DNA of 8,415 nucleotides from IDS-8 sp035304285 (GTDB lineage: Bacteria; Pseudomonadota; Gammaproteobacteria; Steroidobacterales; Woeseiaceae). Every line of letters starts with the position of its first letter. Positions within the stretch are counted from its first letter, which is position 1. The stretch spans positions 1-8,415 of the forward strand of contig DATGQI010000170.1 of NCBI GenBank assembly GCA_035304285.1. Reading direction: 5' to 3'. Under the pieces are notes generated by a model. It was not told where the DNA came from. It ran no database searches and saw nothing but the letters and a program-made list of their open reading frames with translations. Positions 1 through 6,505 of this stretch are shown in pieces. The position numbers were made by a program, and so were the translations under genes.

Positions 1-4
1 CTTC

Positions 5-1321
5 TCAGCCTCCCGAGAAATCCACGCCGGTGAATACCAGGGACGGCGACAGGATCGTCGCATAGGGATAGACGTCGGTGCCGGTCATCTCGAGCCGTCC
101 GAACAACTTGCGCAAATTTCCGGTCACGTTCATCTCCCCGACGGGGCGTCCGATGACTCCGTTCTCGATGACATGACCGCGCAGCCCGAGCGAGAAATCG
201 CCAGTCGTGCCGTCAGCGTTCCCGCCAAGCCAGGAGGTGACGTAGATGCCCTCCCCCACCTCCGCGACCAGTTCCTCCAGCGAAAGGTTGCCGGTGCCTA
301 CCGTTACGTTGGACGGACTGCCCGTGGTCGGCTGCATATCGGCCTTGCGCCCGTAATATGTGTCGACGTAGATGTTCCTGACAACGCCGGCCTCGACAAG
401 CGGCAATTTCCGGGCTGCGATGCCTTCGTCGTCAAACAGCCGGGAGTTCAAGCCCCGGCGTATCAACGGTTCATCGACGAGGGTCAGCTTTTCGCTGAAG
501 GCCTTCCTTCCGTGCAGGTTCGACCAGAAAGACCTGCCCTGCTGCACGCTGCGCGCATACGCCGACTGCAGCAGCCGCCCGACCAGCGACGATGCTGCGC
601 GGGAATCGACCAGCATCGTTGTGCGTGTGGTTGGCCCTTTGTCAGCGTCGAGCCTCACGAGCGCCCGATCGAGCGCCATCTCGGCCACAGCACGGGCGTC
701 CGGAAGGCCCGAGACATGAGTACCGCCCGCATAGAAGCCGTCGGACGCGCGGCGGTCCCCCCGGTCCTTCAAGGTTACGTTGGTGCCTAGCCAGCAATAG
801 GTTGCATTCCGGAACCCTTCGAAGCCATTGCTGCTGGCAACAGCGTAAGCCACGGAGCCGTCGTAAATGCCTGACGTCGCGGAAATCACCTTTTCGTGAT
901 TCCGGGCCGCCTCATCGAGGCTCACGCACCATTCCAGCCGCTGCTCGCGCTCGAGTCCTGCCACGGCGGGGTCCACGAGATCCAGGTTCGCCCGAGGCCG
1001 GTCCTCGAACAGTTCGGCAGGCGTGATCGCCCGGTGAGGATCCGGCTCCAGCGCGGCGGTACTCGCCACCGCCTGCGCCAGGAAACTGCCGAGCCGGTCG
1101 GGATTCAGGTCGGTGGTTTGATGGCTGGAATAGCGGCCGTTCGCATAAACCTGGATCGACAGGTTGCGCGATGTTGCATCCTGCACCTTTTCCAGCGCGC
1201 CGTCGCGATAGCTGAATTCGACGTCGCGACTTTGCTGAGCCACTGCCCAGACGTCGTCGGCGCCGGCCGCGAGCGCCCGGTCGACCGCCTGCTGGGCTCG
1301 CCCGGCAAGCTCAGCTCGCAC
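5..1321 (-). CDS. tldE: TldE/PmbA-like subunit of the TldD/TldE peptidase
   Basis: This 438-aa protein of the TldD/PmbA superfamily is the expected non-catalytic partner of the TldD encoded just upstream. In characterised systems TldD and TldE form a heterodimer that cleaves unfolded or modified peptides such as microcin B17 and the CcdA antitoxin. The N-terminal half has the family pattern (VEFSYRDGALEKVQDA near residues 33-48). The C-terminal half has the PmbA-type LFDDEGIAARKLPLVEAGVV block (about 290-309), TTGSPSN (about 331-337) and a late EMNVTGNL stretch. The HExxxH zinc motif of TldD is absent, as expected for TldE. The GTG start at 1321 is well fixed: a GGGAGG ribosome site lies 5 nt upstream, and an in-frame stop at 1339-1337 rules out a longer protein. 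The start lies inside the end of tldD (11-bp overlap), implying translational coupling. There is no signal peptide. It may be a paralogue of the housekeeping pmbA rather than its orthologue. Confidence 0.93.
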   Translation of the reverse strand: MRAELAGRAQQAVDRALAAGADDVWAVAQQSRDVEFSYRDGALEKVQDATSRNLSIQVYANGRYSSHQTTDLNPDRLGSFLAQAVASTAALEPDPHRAITPAELFEDRPRANLDLVDPAVAGLEREQRLEWCVSLDEAARNHEKVISATSGIYDGSVAYAVASSNGFEGFRNATYCWLGTNVTLKDRGDRRASDGFYAGGTHVSGLPDARAVAEMALDRALVRLDADKGPTTRTTMLVDSRAASSLVGRLLQSAYARSVQQGRSFWSNLHGRKAFSEKLTLVDEPLIRRGLNSRLFDDEGIAARKLPLVEAGVVRNIYVDTYYGRKADMQPTTGSPSNVTVGTGNLSLEELVAEVGEGIYVTSWLGGNADGTTGDFSLGLRGHVIENGVIGRPVGEMNVTGNLRKLFGRLEMTGTDVYPYATILSPSLVFTGVDFSGG

Positions 1322-2852
1322 TTTCGCCTCCCACTGTCATGCTTGAGACCAGCACGGTCGGGATGCCCTGCGAGACCGGCACCTGCTGGCCGTTCTTCCC
1401 GCAAGTCCAGCCACCGGTGTCGAGATGACCGTCGTTCGCCACCATCGTTATGCGCCGCAGGGATTCAGGGCCATTACCAATGATGTTTACGTCCTTTATC
1501 GGTGCGGTAACCCGCCCCTTCTCCACGAGCCAGCCGTTTTTCACGTAGAAGGTATAGTCGCCGGCGCCGATCTGCACCTGGCCGTTCGTGTAGGTCTCGG
1601 CGATGATACCATTGTCCACAGCCGCGATAATCTCTTCGCGGGTGTGCGGCCCGTCCTCCATGAAGGTACAGGTCATCCTTGGCATCGGGGCAAAACGATA
1701 AGACTCGCGCCGGCCGGAACCCGTGGTGGGCACCTTGTAGTGACGCGCGCTGATGGAGTCGTGCAGGTAAGACTTCAGGATGCCGTTTTCCACCAGCACC
1801 GTGCGCCCGCATTCGTTACCCTCGTCGTCGTAGTTGAGCGCGCCACGCTCTTTCGGGATCGTCGCCTGGTCCACGACAGTAATGAAGGACTCGGCCACCG
1901 GTTTGCCGATCATGTCGGAATAGATGCTCGTGCCCTTGCGGTTGAAGTCGGCTTCCATGCCGTGGCCGATCGCCTCGTGCAGCAGGATGCCGCTGGGACC
2001 AGCCGCTAAAATGACCGGCATCTCGCCGGCGGGCGGCCGCTTCGCCTCAAACAGGATCAGCGTGCGATCGACGGCTTCCTTGACCATCCTGTCGATTCGC
2101 TCGCTGGTGTACCAGGAAAACTCCTCGCGCGCGGCGATGTTCGAGAAGCCGCTTTGCGACTCGCCGTTGCGGGTCGCCGTGACCTGCGCGCTCAACCTCG
2201 TCATCGGCCTGTGGTCGGTGATCAGGTGTCCGTCCAGGGTCGCGATCAGCACCCGCTCATCCGAATCGGCCCAGTACACCGAAACCTTGTCGACCGACGG
2301 ATCGCCGGCTCTGGCCAGGCGGTCGACCCGCTGCAATAGCGGCAGCTTGCTGTCCACGCCGATATCGGCCCAGGCAACCTGCGTCCTGTAGAGATCGCCT
2401 GAGTTCTTCGGATTGAATGCCTGCGGCGGAACGACCTTCGATCCGGAAGCGATCGCCGCCGCTGTCCTCGCTGCCGCCAGCATCGACGGCAAGGTCAGGT
2501 CCTCGGTGAACGCGTAGCCGGTCTGGTCGCCGACCACGGCTCGAAGGCCGACTCCCTGTGCGATCTCGGAGTCCGCACGGCTGACGATGCCATCTTCCAT
2601 GCCGAGAAAGTTGACGCGCGTATGCTGGAAGTAGAGATCTGCGGCATCCGCACCGTTCGCCGTCAGTTCGGCCATCACTTTCGCAATCGTGGCCTCGTCG
2701 ACTCCGAACCAGGTGAGAAACGGGTTCGCAGGCGGAGGCGACGTGGGCGATGCCGCCGGGCTCACGCCACAGCCGGAGAGGAACGCCGGCATTGTCAGGA
2801 TTGCGCTGCCGGCAGCCATGCTGCCCAGAAACTGCCTACGCTTCAAATCCAC
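1311..2852 (-). CDS. tldD: TldD-family metallopeptidase with Tat/lipoprotein-like leader
   Basis: This 513-aa protein is the catalytic subunit of a TldD/TldE-type zinc peptidase. The metal site is visible: LLHEAIGHGMEAD gives the HExxxH motif (H292, E293, H297), and C484 in GGWTCGKNGQQ matches the third ligand of TldD. The family segments ALNYDDEGNE (338-347), TTGSGRRESYRF (376-387) and GNGPESLRRITMV (459-471) are also present. The N-terminus is unusual: KRRQFLG at residues 4-10 fits a twin-arginine motif, followed by a hydrophobic stretch (about 12-25), FLSGC with a candidate lipobox cysteine C28, and a Pro/Ser/Ala-rich linker (about 30-43). Export and lipid anchoring are therefore predicted, unlike the cytoplasmic E. 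coli enzyme. The GTG start has an AGGAG site 6 nt upstream (2859-2863). It is followed by the overlapping tldE and preceded by a 164-bp gap after the rhomboid gene, so it may have its own promoter. The enzyme family is certain; exported location is inferred. Confidence 0.95.
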   Translation of the reverse strand: MDLKRRQFLGSMAAGSAILTMPAFLSGCGVSPAASPTSPPPANPFLTWFGVDEATIAKVMAELTANGADAADLYFQHTRVNFLGMEDGIVSRADSEIAQGVGLRAVVGDQTGYAFTEDLTLPSMLAAARTAAAIASGSKVVPPQAFNPKNSGDLYRTQVAWADIGVDSKLPLLQRVDRLARAGDPSVDKVSVYWADSDERVLIATLDGHLITDHRPMTRLSAQVTATRNGESQSGFSNIAAREEFSWYTSERIDRMVKEAVDRTLILFEAKRPPAGEMPVILAAGPSGILLHEAIGHGMEADFNRKGTSIYSDMIGKPVAESFITVVDQATIPKERGALNYDDEGNECGRTVLVENGILKSYLHDSISARHYKVPTTGSGRRESYRFAPMPRMTCTFMEDGPHTREEIIAAVDNGIIAETYTNGQVQIGAGDYTFYVKNGWLVEKGRVTAPIKDVNIIGNGPESLRRITMVANDGHLDTGGWTCGKNGQQVPVSQGIPTVLVSSMTVGGESAS

Positions 2853-3016
2853 TTATCGCTCCTGTTGTTCTTCGTCGTTGTTTCCCCGGACAGGGAACCC
2901 CTATTTAACCTGAGATGCCGCTGCGCGGAAATTGGTTGCAGGTTAAACCTCGATTGCGATCACACAATATTGCGCCGTGGCCAGTGCATGGTCGGCGCCC
3001 GTCGCCGCCGGCTTGA
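2853..3016. other. 164-bp gap between rhomboid gene and tldD
   Basis: This is the widest gap inside the minus-strand gene series. It holds the tldD ribosome site (2859-2863), a small TTCCC/GGGAA hairpin (about 2882-2898) and the AACCTG/CAGGTT inverted repeat described separately. I see no convincing intrinsic terminator: the GC-rich repeats just after the rhomboid stop are not followed by a T-run. I also see no strong -35/-10 pair. The best -10-like string on the minus strand is TTAAAT within the inverted repeat, matching 4 of 6 consensus bases. A separate tldDE promoter is possible but not shown. Confidence 0.5.
2904..2950. promoter_or_regulatory. Inverted repeat upstream of tldD, possible operator
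   Basis: TTTAACCTG at 2904-2912 and its exact reverse complement CAGGTTAAA at 2939-2947 are separated by 26 bp. The right arm continues into a second, compact palindrome AGGTT-A-AACCT (2940-2950), giving three AACCT/AGGTT half-sites. It lies about 50-100 bp upstream of the tldD start, where a repressor or activator could act; it could also fold as an RNA stem with a 26-nt loop. I cannot match it to a named regulator. A 9-bp inverted repeat can arise by chance, so confidence is low. Confidence 0.35.
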
Positions 3017-3652
3017 TCAACGCCTGCGCTGGCCCCTCCAGTACTGCAGCAGGATGAACCCGAACAGCATGCCGCCCAGGTGGGCGAAGTGGGCGACTCC
3101 GGGTGCGCGGCCGCTGACCCCCAGGACCAATTCCAGCAATCCATAGGCGATAACAAAGTACTTGGCTTTCATCGGGATCGGCGGGATAAGCAGCATGACA
3201 GTACGATTCGGGAACGCCATCCCGTAGGCGAGCAGTATCCCGAATACGCCGCCCGAGGCGCCGAGCGTGGGCCAGGTGCCTCCCTGCATGCCTGCGACGA
3301 CCAGTTGCACCACGCCGGCCCCGATCACGCAAGTCATGTAATAAATGAGAAATCGCTGCGGCCCCATGAGCCGCTCGAGATCCCTGCCGAACATCCACAG
3401 CCCGAACATATTGAATAGAATGTGGCTCAGGCCATACATGTCGTGCAGGAAGCCATAGGTTACGAGTTGCCATGGCTTGAATTGTGGATTCTGGGAGGCG
3501 AGCGGCCACAGCGGAAAATACGTCAGCATGAACTCCGGCGCCAGTTGCTGCGCCGCGTAAACGAGCCCGTTCGTGATAAGCAGCACGAAAATGACATTCG
3601 GGATCGCGCTGGTATCCGCCGGGCCTCGCCGCTGAGAGGAATACTGGTTCAA
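3017..3652 (-). CDS. Rhomboid-family intramembrane serine protease
   Basis: This protein has 211 aa when read from the TTG at 3652 and would cleave membrane-protein substrates within the bilayer. Six hydrophobic segments are visible at about residues 17-37, 74-89, 100-122, 131-147, 151-179 and 186-205, the basic bacterial rhomboid core. The catalytic serine is S133 in GASGGVFG, and the catalytic histidine is H191 in AHLGGMLFG. H77 and N81 in LSHILFNMFGLW match the conserved HxxxN of the second helix that forms the oxyanion region in GlpG. The open frame continues upstream to an ATG at 3778, but that extension runs backwards through the glycine-rich end of the DUF2207 gene and looks like shadow sequence (Ala-rich). 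The TTG has an AAGGA site 6 nt upstream. The gene lies 67 bp after DUF2207, so the two are probably cotranscribed. The family is certain; the start is probable. Confidence 0.92.
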   Translation of the reverse strand: MNQYSSQRRGPADTSAIPNVIFVLLITNGLVYAAQQLAPEFMLTYFPLWPLASQNPQFKPWQLVTYGFLHDMYGLSHILFNMFGLWMFGRDLERLMGPQRFLIYYMTCVIGAGVVQLVVAGMQGGTWPTLGASGGVFGILLAYGMAFPNRTVMLLIPPIPMKAKYFVIAYGLLELVLGVSGRAPGVAHFAHLGGMLFGFILLQYWRGQRRR

Positions 3653-3658
3653 ACTTTG

Positions 3659-3663
3659 TCCTT
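3659..3663 (-). promoter_or_regulatory. Ribosome binding site deciding the rhomboid TTG start
   Basis: The minus strand reads AAGGA, then six bases, then TTG (3652-3650). No other candidate start between the DUF2207 stop and the first transmembrane helix has a comparable site. This supports the 211-aa reading over the 253-aa one that begins inside DUF2207. Confidence 0.6.
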
Positions 3664-3719
3664 TTGCTTCGGCCGATATGGCATTTGTCTTCGCGCGACT
3701 GAATCGAGGCTGGGGAAAC

Positions 3720-5417
3720 CTACCAGCCGCCGCCGCCTCCGCCGCCGCCCCCGCCTCCGGAGAAACCGCCACTGCCACTGCCGGAAGAGGATCCCGGCGC
3801 CTTGGCCGACGAGCTGATCGCGCTGCTCAGGCCGCTGGTCATGCTTGCTGTCGCGTGGCTGAAGTTGTTGACGTTCCAGGTGCCGTTGTACCAGGCAGGA
3901 TGATACGGAGCGCCACCCGCCCCACGCAAATTGGCGAAGATTTCGGCGAACCGCTCCGCCCAGCGTTGCTCCACATCCATCGCAAGGGCAAAAGGCAGGT
4001 AGCGCTCGAAGAGTTCCGGCGTCTTTTCCGGCGGATTCCTCAGGTTCATCTCTTCCTTCTCGGCGACCTCCAGGTACTCGCGGAAGCCTGCCGCCTGGTC
4101 GAGGACCTTGCGGCCAAGTCCGGTCGGGCGTTTCATCAGGATCGCGAAAACGATAATTGCGACAACCATCAGGATAACGAGCCCGACGACGAACGGAGTG
4201 GGCCCGCCCACCGCGAAGGCAATGACGGAAGAAGCAAGCGCGATGAGCACTGCCGGCAGGTTCATGGCGCCGTTGGTCCTGAAGTAGCGGTTCGCGTAGT
4301 CGCGTTTCAGCGAGGAGCGGTGGTTCTCCATGGCCTTGCCAATAAGTTTGTAGTTGCCGGCCTCGAGTTCGATGCGGCTACCGTCCCTGAACAACTGCGA
4401 AAGAAGCGCCTGTTCCCCGGCGGCCAGGGGCGCTGCTACGGGGCCTGCGCCAAGGCGATGCAGCACATGCGTCTTGCCTGCCTTTTCTATGCGCAGATAT
4501 CCCTTGACTGCAAGATTGACTACTGCCGCGGTCATTACCTTGTTGTCGTAGCTCATGCGGTCGATATACCGGAGCGATGCAGGCGAGAACCCTTCGGGGG
4601 GCTCGTATCGGGTCACGACGAGCCCTTCTTTCGGGTCCCGTCCGAACCGCCGCCACACGGGTATGTAGTAGCCCAGGATTGCCACCAGGCCACCGAGCGC
4701 CACCAGCAGGTTTGCATTGTCCGCAACCAACCATATTGCCCGCTGTATGACGGAAGGCTTGACGACGTACCCCTTGGGCCAGCTCACTGCGATCGTCAAT
4801 CCTTCCCCGGCACGTAGCGGCTTCGTCGTCTCTACGTTTACCTGCGCACGGCCGGACTCGGTCGAGGCAGAATAGTCTTCTCCTCTTGATCCGAATGTGC
4901 CGGTATATGCCTTCGCCGAAACGGCCTCGGGCGGCAGGTCGAAGTCGAAGCTGACCGTCGCCGACGCACGATCGATCGGGAACTGCCATCCGAGTCCGGT
5001 GACATTCCAGTAGAGTTCGTCGTACTCTTCGAAGAACCCGAGCATCCTCCCTGCATCGTAGCGCCAGGTGTAGGTGTATTCACCAGGATCCAGCCGTCGA
5101 TCCGCCGAACCGAAGTAGGTGCGAACGCCGTTGCCCCGTTTCTCGGTGTGGAAGCTCTCTGCCTGGCCGTCTCGCAAAAGCGAGCGTGGTTCGTAGCGCA
5201 CCTCGAGGCTGTTACCGAAGTCGTCCCTGTAGCGCGTGGGATAGTCGCGATAAATTCCACGCCGGATGTCTTTTCCCTCTGCCCTGACCGAGATGGTTTC
5301 GGTGACTTCGATCCAGCCGTCCTGTCGCACCAGGATATCGCTGTGATAGCCCAGGATCCTTTCGTCACCCAGCGCGGTGCTGCAAACCAACAGAAGAGCG
5401 ATGACAATCCTGCTCAC
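3720..5417 (-). CDS. DUF2207 membrane protein with poly-glycine tail
   Basis: This 565-aa protein belongs to the DUF2207 family (YciQ-like); its biochemical function is unknown. Order of parts: signal peptide (1-17, likely cut after STALG); an extracytoplasmic beta-rich domain (about 20-215) opening with the family pattern of a YHSDILVRQDGWIEVTETI segment and IRRGIYRDYP; a membrane helix (about 228-253); a soluble stretch with the YDNKVMTAAVVNLAVKGYLRI winged-helix-like segment (290-310); a helix pair (about 386-428); and the conserved GFREYLEVAEKEEM and YLPFALAMDVEQRWAERFAEI blocks (444-457, 473-493). The tail is Ser/Gly-rich and ends in eleven glycines plus a tryptophan, a common ending in this family. 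The GTG start is 10 bp past the LemA stop, and the ribosome site GAGGA overlaps that stop, implying translational coupling. The LemA-DUF2207 pairing is recurrent in bacteria and supports the call. Confidence 0.93.
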   Translation of the reverse strand: MSRIVIALLLVCSTALGDERILGYHSDILVRQDGWIEVTETISVRAEGKDIRRGIYRDYPTRYRDDFGNSLEVRYEPRSLLRDGQAESFHTEKRGNGVRTYFGSADRRLDPGEYTYTWRYDAGRMLGFFEEYDELYWNVTGLGWQFPIDRASATVSFDFDLPPEAVSAKAYTGTFGSRGEDYSASTESGRAQVNVETTKPLRAGEGLTIAVSWPKGYVVKPSVIQRAIWLVADNANLLVALGGLVAILGYYIPVWRRFGRDPKEGLVVTRYEPPEGFSPASLRYIDRMSYDNKVMTAAVVNLAVKGYLRIEKAGKTHVLHRLGAGPVAAPLAAGEQALLSQLFRDGSRIELEAGNYKLIGKAMENHRSSLKRDYANRYFRTNGAMNLPAVLIALASSVIAFAVGGPTPFVVGLVILMVVAIIVFAILMKRPTGLGRKVLDQAAGFREYLEVAEKEEMNLRNPPEKTPELFERYLPFALAMDVEQRWAERFAEIFANLRGAGGAPYHPAWYNGTWNVNNFSHATASMTSGLSSAISSSAKAPGSSSGSGSGGFSGGGGGGGGGGGW

Positions 5418-5427
5418 CGGAACGTCC

Positions 5428-5988
5428 TCATTCTATGCGCCCTATCTCCACCAGCGGGACCGCGGCAACGTCGTCGGATCTCTTCTGGAAAAAGCTGCGC
5501 GGCGCAAAGCCGAACCAGCCGGCCACGATGTTATTTGGCACTGTTTCGATGCGGGTGTTGAATTCACGAACTGACCCGTTGTAATACCGGCGCGCGAACT
5601 GCAGGTAGTCCTCGGTTTCTACCAACTCTGCCTGCAGCTTCAGGAAGTTCTCATTCGCCTTGAGATCCGGATATTGCTCGGCGACTGCCAACAGGCGCTG
5701 TACACCGCTGCTCAATTCCTCTTCTGCTTTCCCGAGCTTCTCAATGTCCGTGGTGCGCATTGCCTCGGCGCGCAACGCGGTGACGGCCTCGATCGTTGCG
5801 CGTTCGTAGCGAGCATACTGGTCGACGGCCTTGACGAGTTGCGGTATGAGATCGTGTCGCCGCTGCAGTTGCACATCGATATCGCTCCACGCCCCATCGA
5901 CGCGATTTCGATCCCTCACGAGACGGTTGTATATAACCGCTACGAAAAGAGCGAGAACCAGCAGGATTCCGGCGACCCAGTAGAGCAT
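5428..5988 (-). CDS. LemA-family membrane protein
   Basis: This 186-aa protein matches the usual LemA length and layout. A single N-terminal membrane helix (about residues 3-22) is followed by a long helical domain. Family signatures are visible in order: NRLVRDRNRVDGAWSDIDVQ (21-40), LQRRHDLIPQLV (41-52), AVAEQYPDLKANENFLKLQ (101-119), RRYYNGSVREFN (133-144) and PNNIVAGWFGF (151-161). The molecular role of bacterial LemA proteins is unsettled; they are often encoded beside DUF2207 or TPM-domain membrane proteins, as here. The ATG start lies 14 bp after the MOSC stop and has no clear Shine-Dalgarno sequence, so translation may depend on ribosomes finishing the upstream gene. The family is certain; the function is not. 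Confidence 0.95.
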   Translation of the reverse strand: MLYWVAGILLVLALFVAVIYNRLVRDRNRVDGAWSDIDVQLQRRHDLIPQLVKAVDQYARYERATIEAVTALRAEAMRTTDIEKLGKAEEELSSGVQRLLAVAEQYPDLKANENFLKLQAELVETEDYLQFARRYYNGSVREFNTRIETVPNNIVAGWFGFAPRSFFQKRSDDVAAVPLVEIGRIE

Positions 5989-6002
5989 ACCGAGGGCTCG
6001 AG

Positions 6003-6443
6003 TCAGCCCGCCTCCACTTCGACCTCATCCCCCAGCGAGACCGGGCCGCCCGCAATGACGGTGCAACTGACGCCGCCGCGCCACTCCGGTTGCAAGGCCG
6101 CCTTAAGTCCCGGACGCTGCTCCTCCATGCGGGAGCATGGATCGACTTCCCCGGTTATCTGGAGACGCACCGGGCCCACTCTCAGTATGGCTCCGATGCT
6201 CTTTGGCAGCTCGACATCCTCAACGAGCAGGTTCGCTCGCCGCGTAGTCCACGGGAGGTCGTCATTGAGCTCGGCACACGCGGCTTGCCACGCGGCCGCA
6301 GAAATGACCGTCACCTGGCGCGGCCCCGGTTTTCCACGGAAATCACAAGCGACGCCGGATTCGGAACTGATCTCGGCGTGTTCCAGCGTCTGCATTGGTG
6401 CCCGCTTCCTGTCCCTGCGCGCGATCCCCGCCAAACGACCCAT
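6003..6443 (-). CDS. Small stand-alone MOSC-domain protein
   Basis: This 146-aa protein is a single MOSC domain (named after molybdenum cofactor sulfurase C-terminal). Seen here are GVACDFRGKPGPRQVTVIS (30-48), the equivalent of the family's GDxRGxxxRQVTL start; the key cysteine C103 in GEVDPCSRMEEQRPGL; and the C-terminal WRGGVSCTVIAGGPVSLGDEV stretch (121-141). MOSC domains are linked to molybdenum-cofactor handling and sulfur transfer, with the conserved cysteine as the likely carrier; the substrate of this one is unknown. The frame stays open far upstream, but that part is a shadow of nnrS. The ATG at 6443 is preceded by GAGGAAG with the GAGGA core 6 nt away, fixing the start. It lies 62 bp after nnrS and 14 bp before lemA. 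Confidence 0.88.
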   Translation of the reverse strand: MGRLAGIARRDRKRAPMQTLEHAEISSESGVACDFRGKPGPRQVTVISAAAWQAACAELNDDLPWTTRRANLLVEDVELPKSIGAILRVGPVRLQITGEVDPCSRMEEQRPGLKAALQPEWRGGVSCTVIAGGPVSLGDEVEVEAG

Positions 6444-6505
6444 GTCACTTCCTCTGCAATGGACGGCGCCCGCCCGCGATGCGGGATTGTACCCCAGCGT
6501 CCGGA

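Noticed and set aside
2955..2976. TGTGA-N6-TCGAG on the minus strand resembling a CRP site.
   Set aside because: Only the left half-site is good; the right half matches too few bases of TCACA to support it.
2982..3014. GC-rich inverted repeat after the rhomboid stop considered as an intrinsic terminator.
   Set aside because: The stem is short with alternative pairings, and no T-run follows on the minus strand.
2905..3156. An 83-aa minus-strand frame rich in Cys, Ser, Thr and Gly just upstream of tldD, superficially like a heterocycle-bearing peptide precursor for TldD/E.
   Set aside because: Two thirds of it lies out of frame inside the rhomboid gene, it shows no convincing ribosome site, and no cyclodehydratase or other RiPP maturation gene is present. 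The composition is explained by the GC-rich rhomboid coding sequence.
3678..4817. A 379-aa plus-strand open frame.
   Set aside because: It runs antisense through the DUF2207 gene, has an Ala/Arg/His-biased composition and no recognisable domain, while the minus strand encodes a clear family. It is a GC-driven shadow frame.
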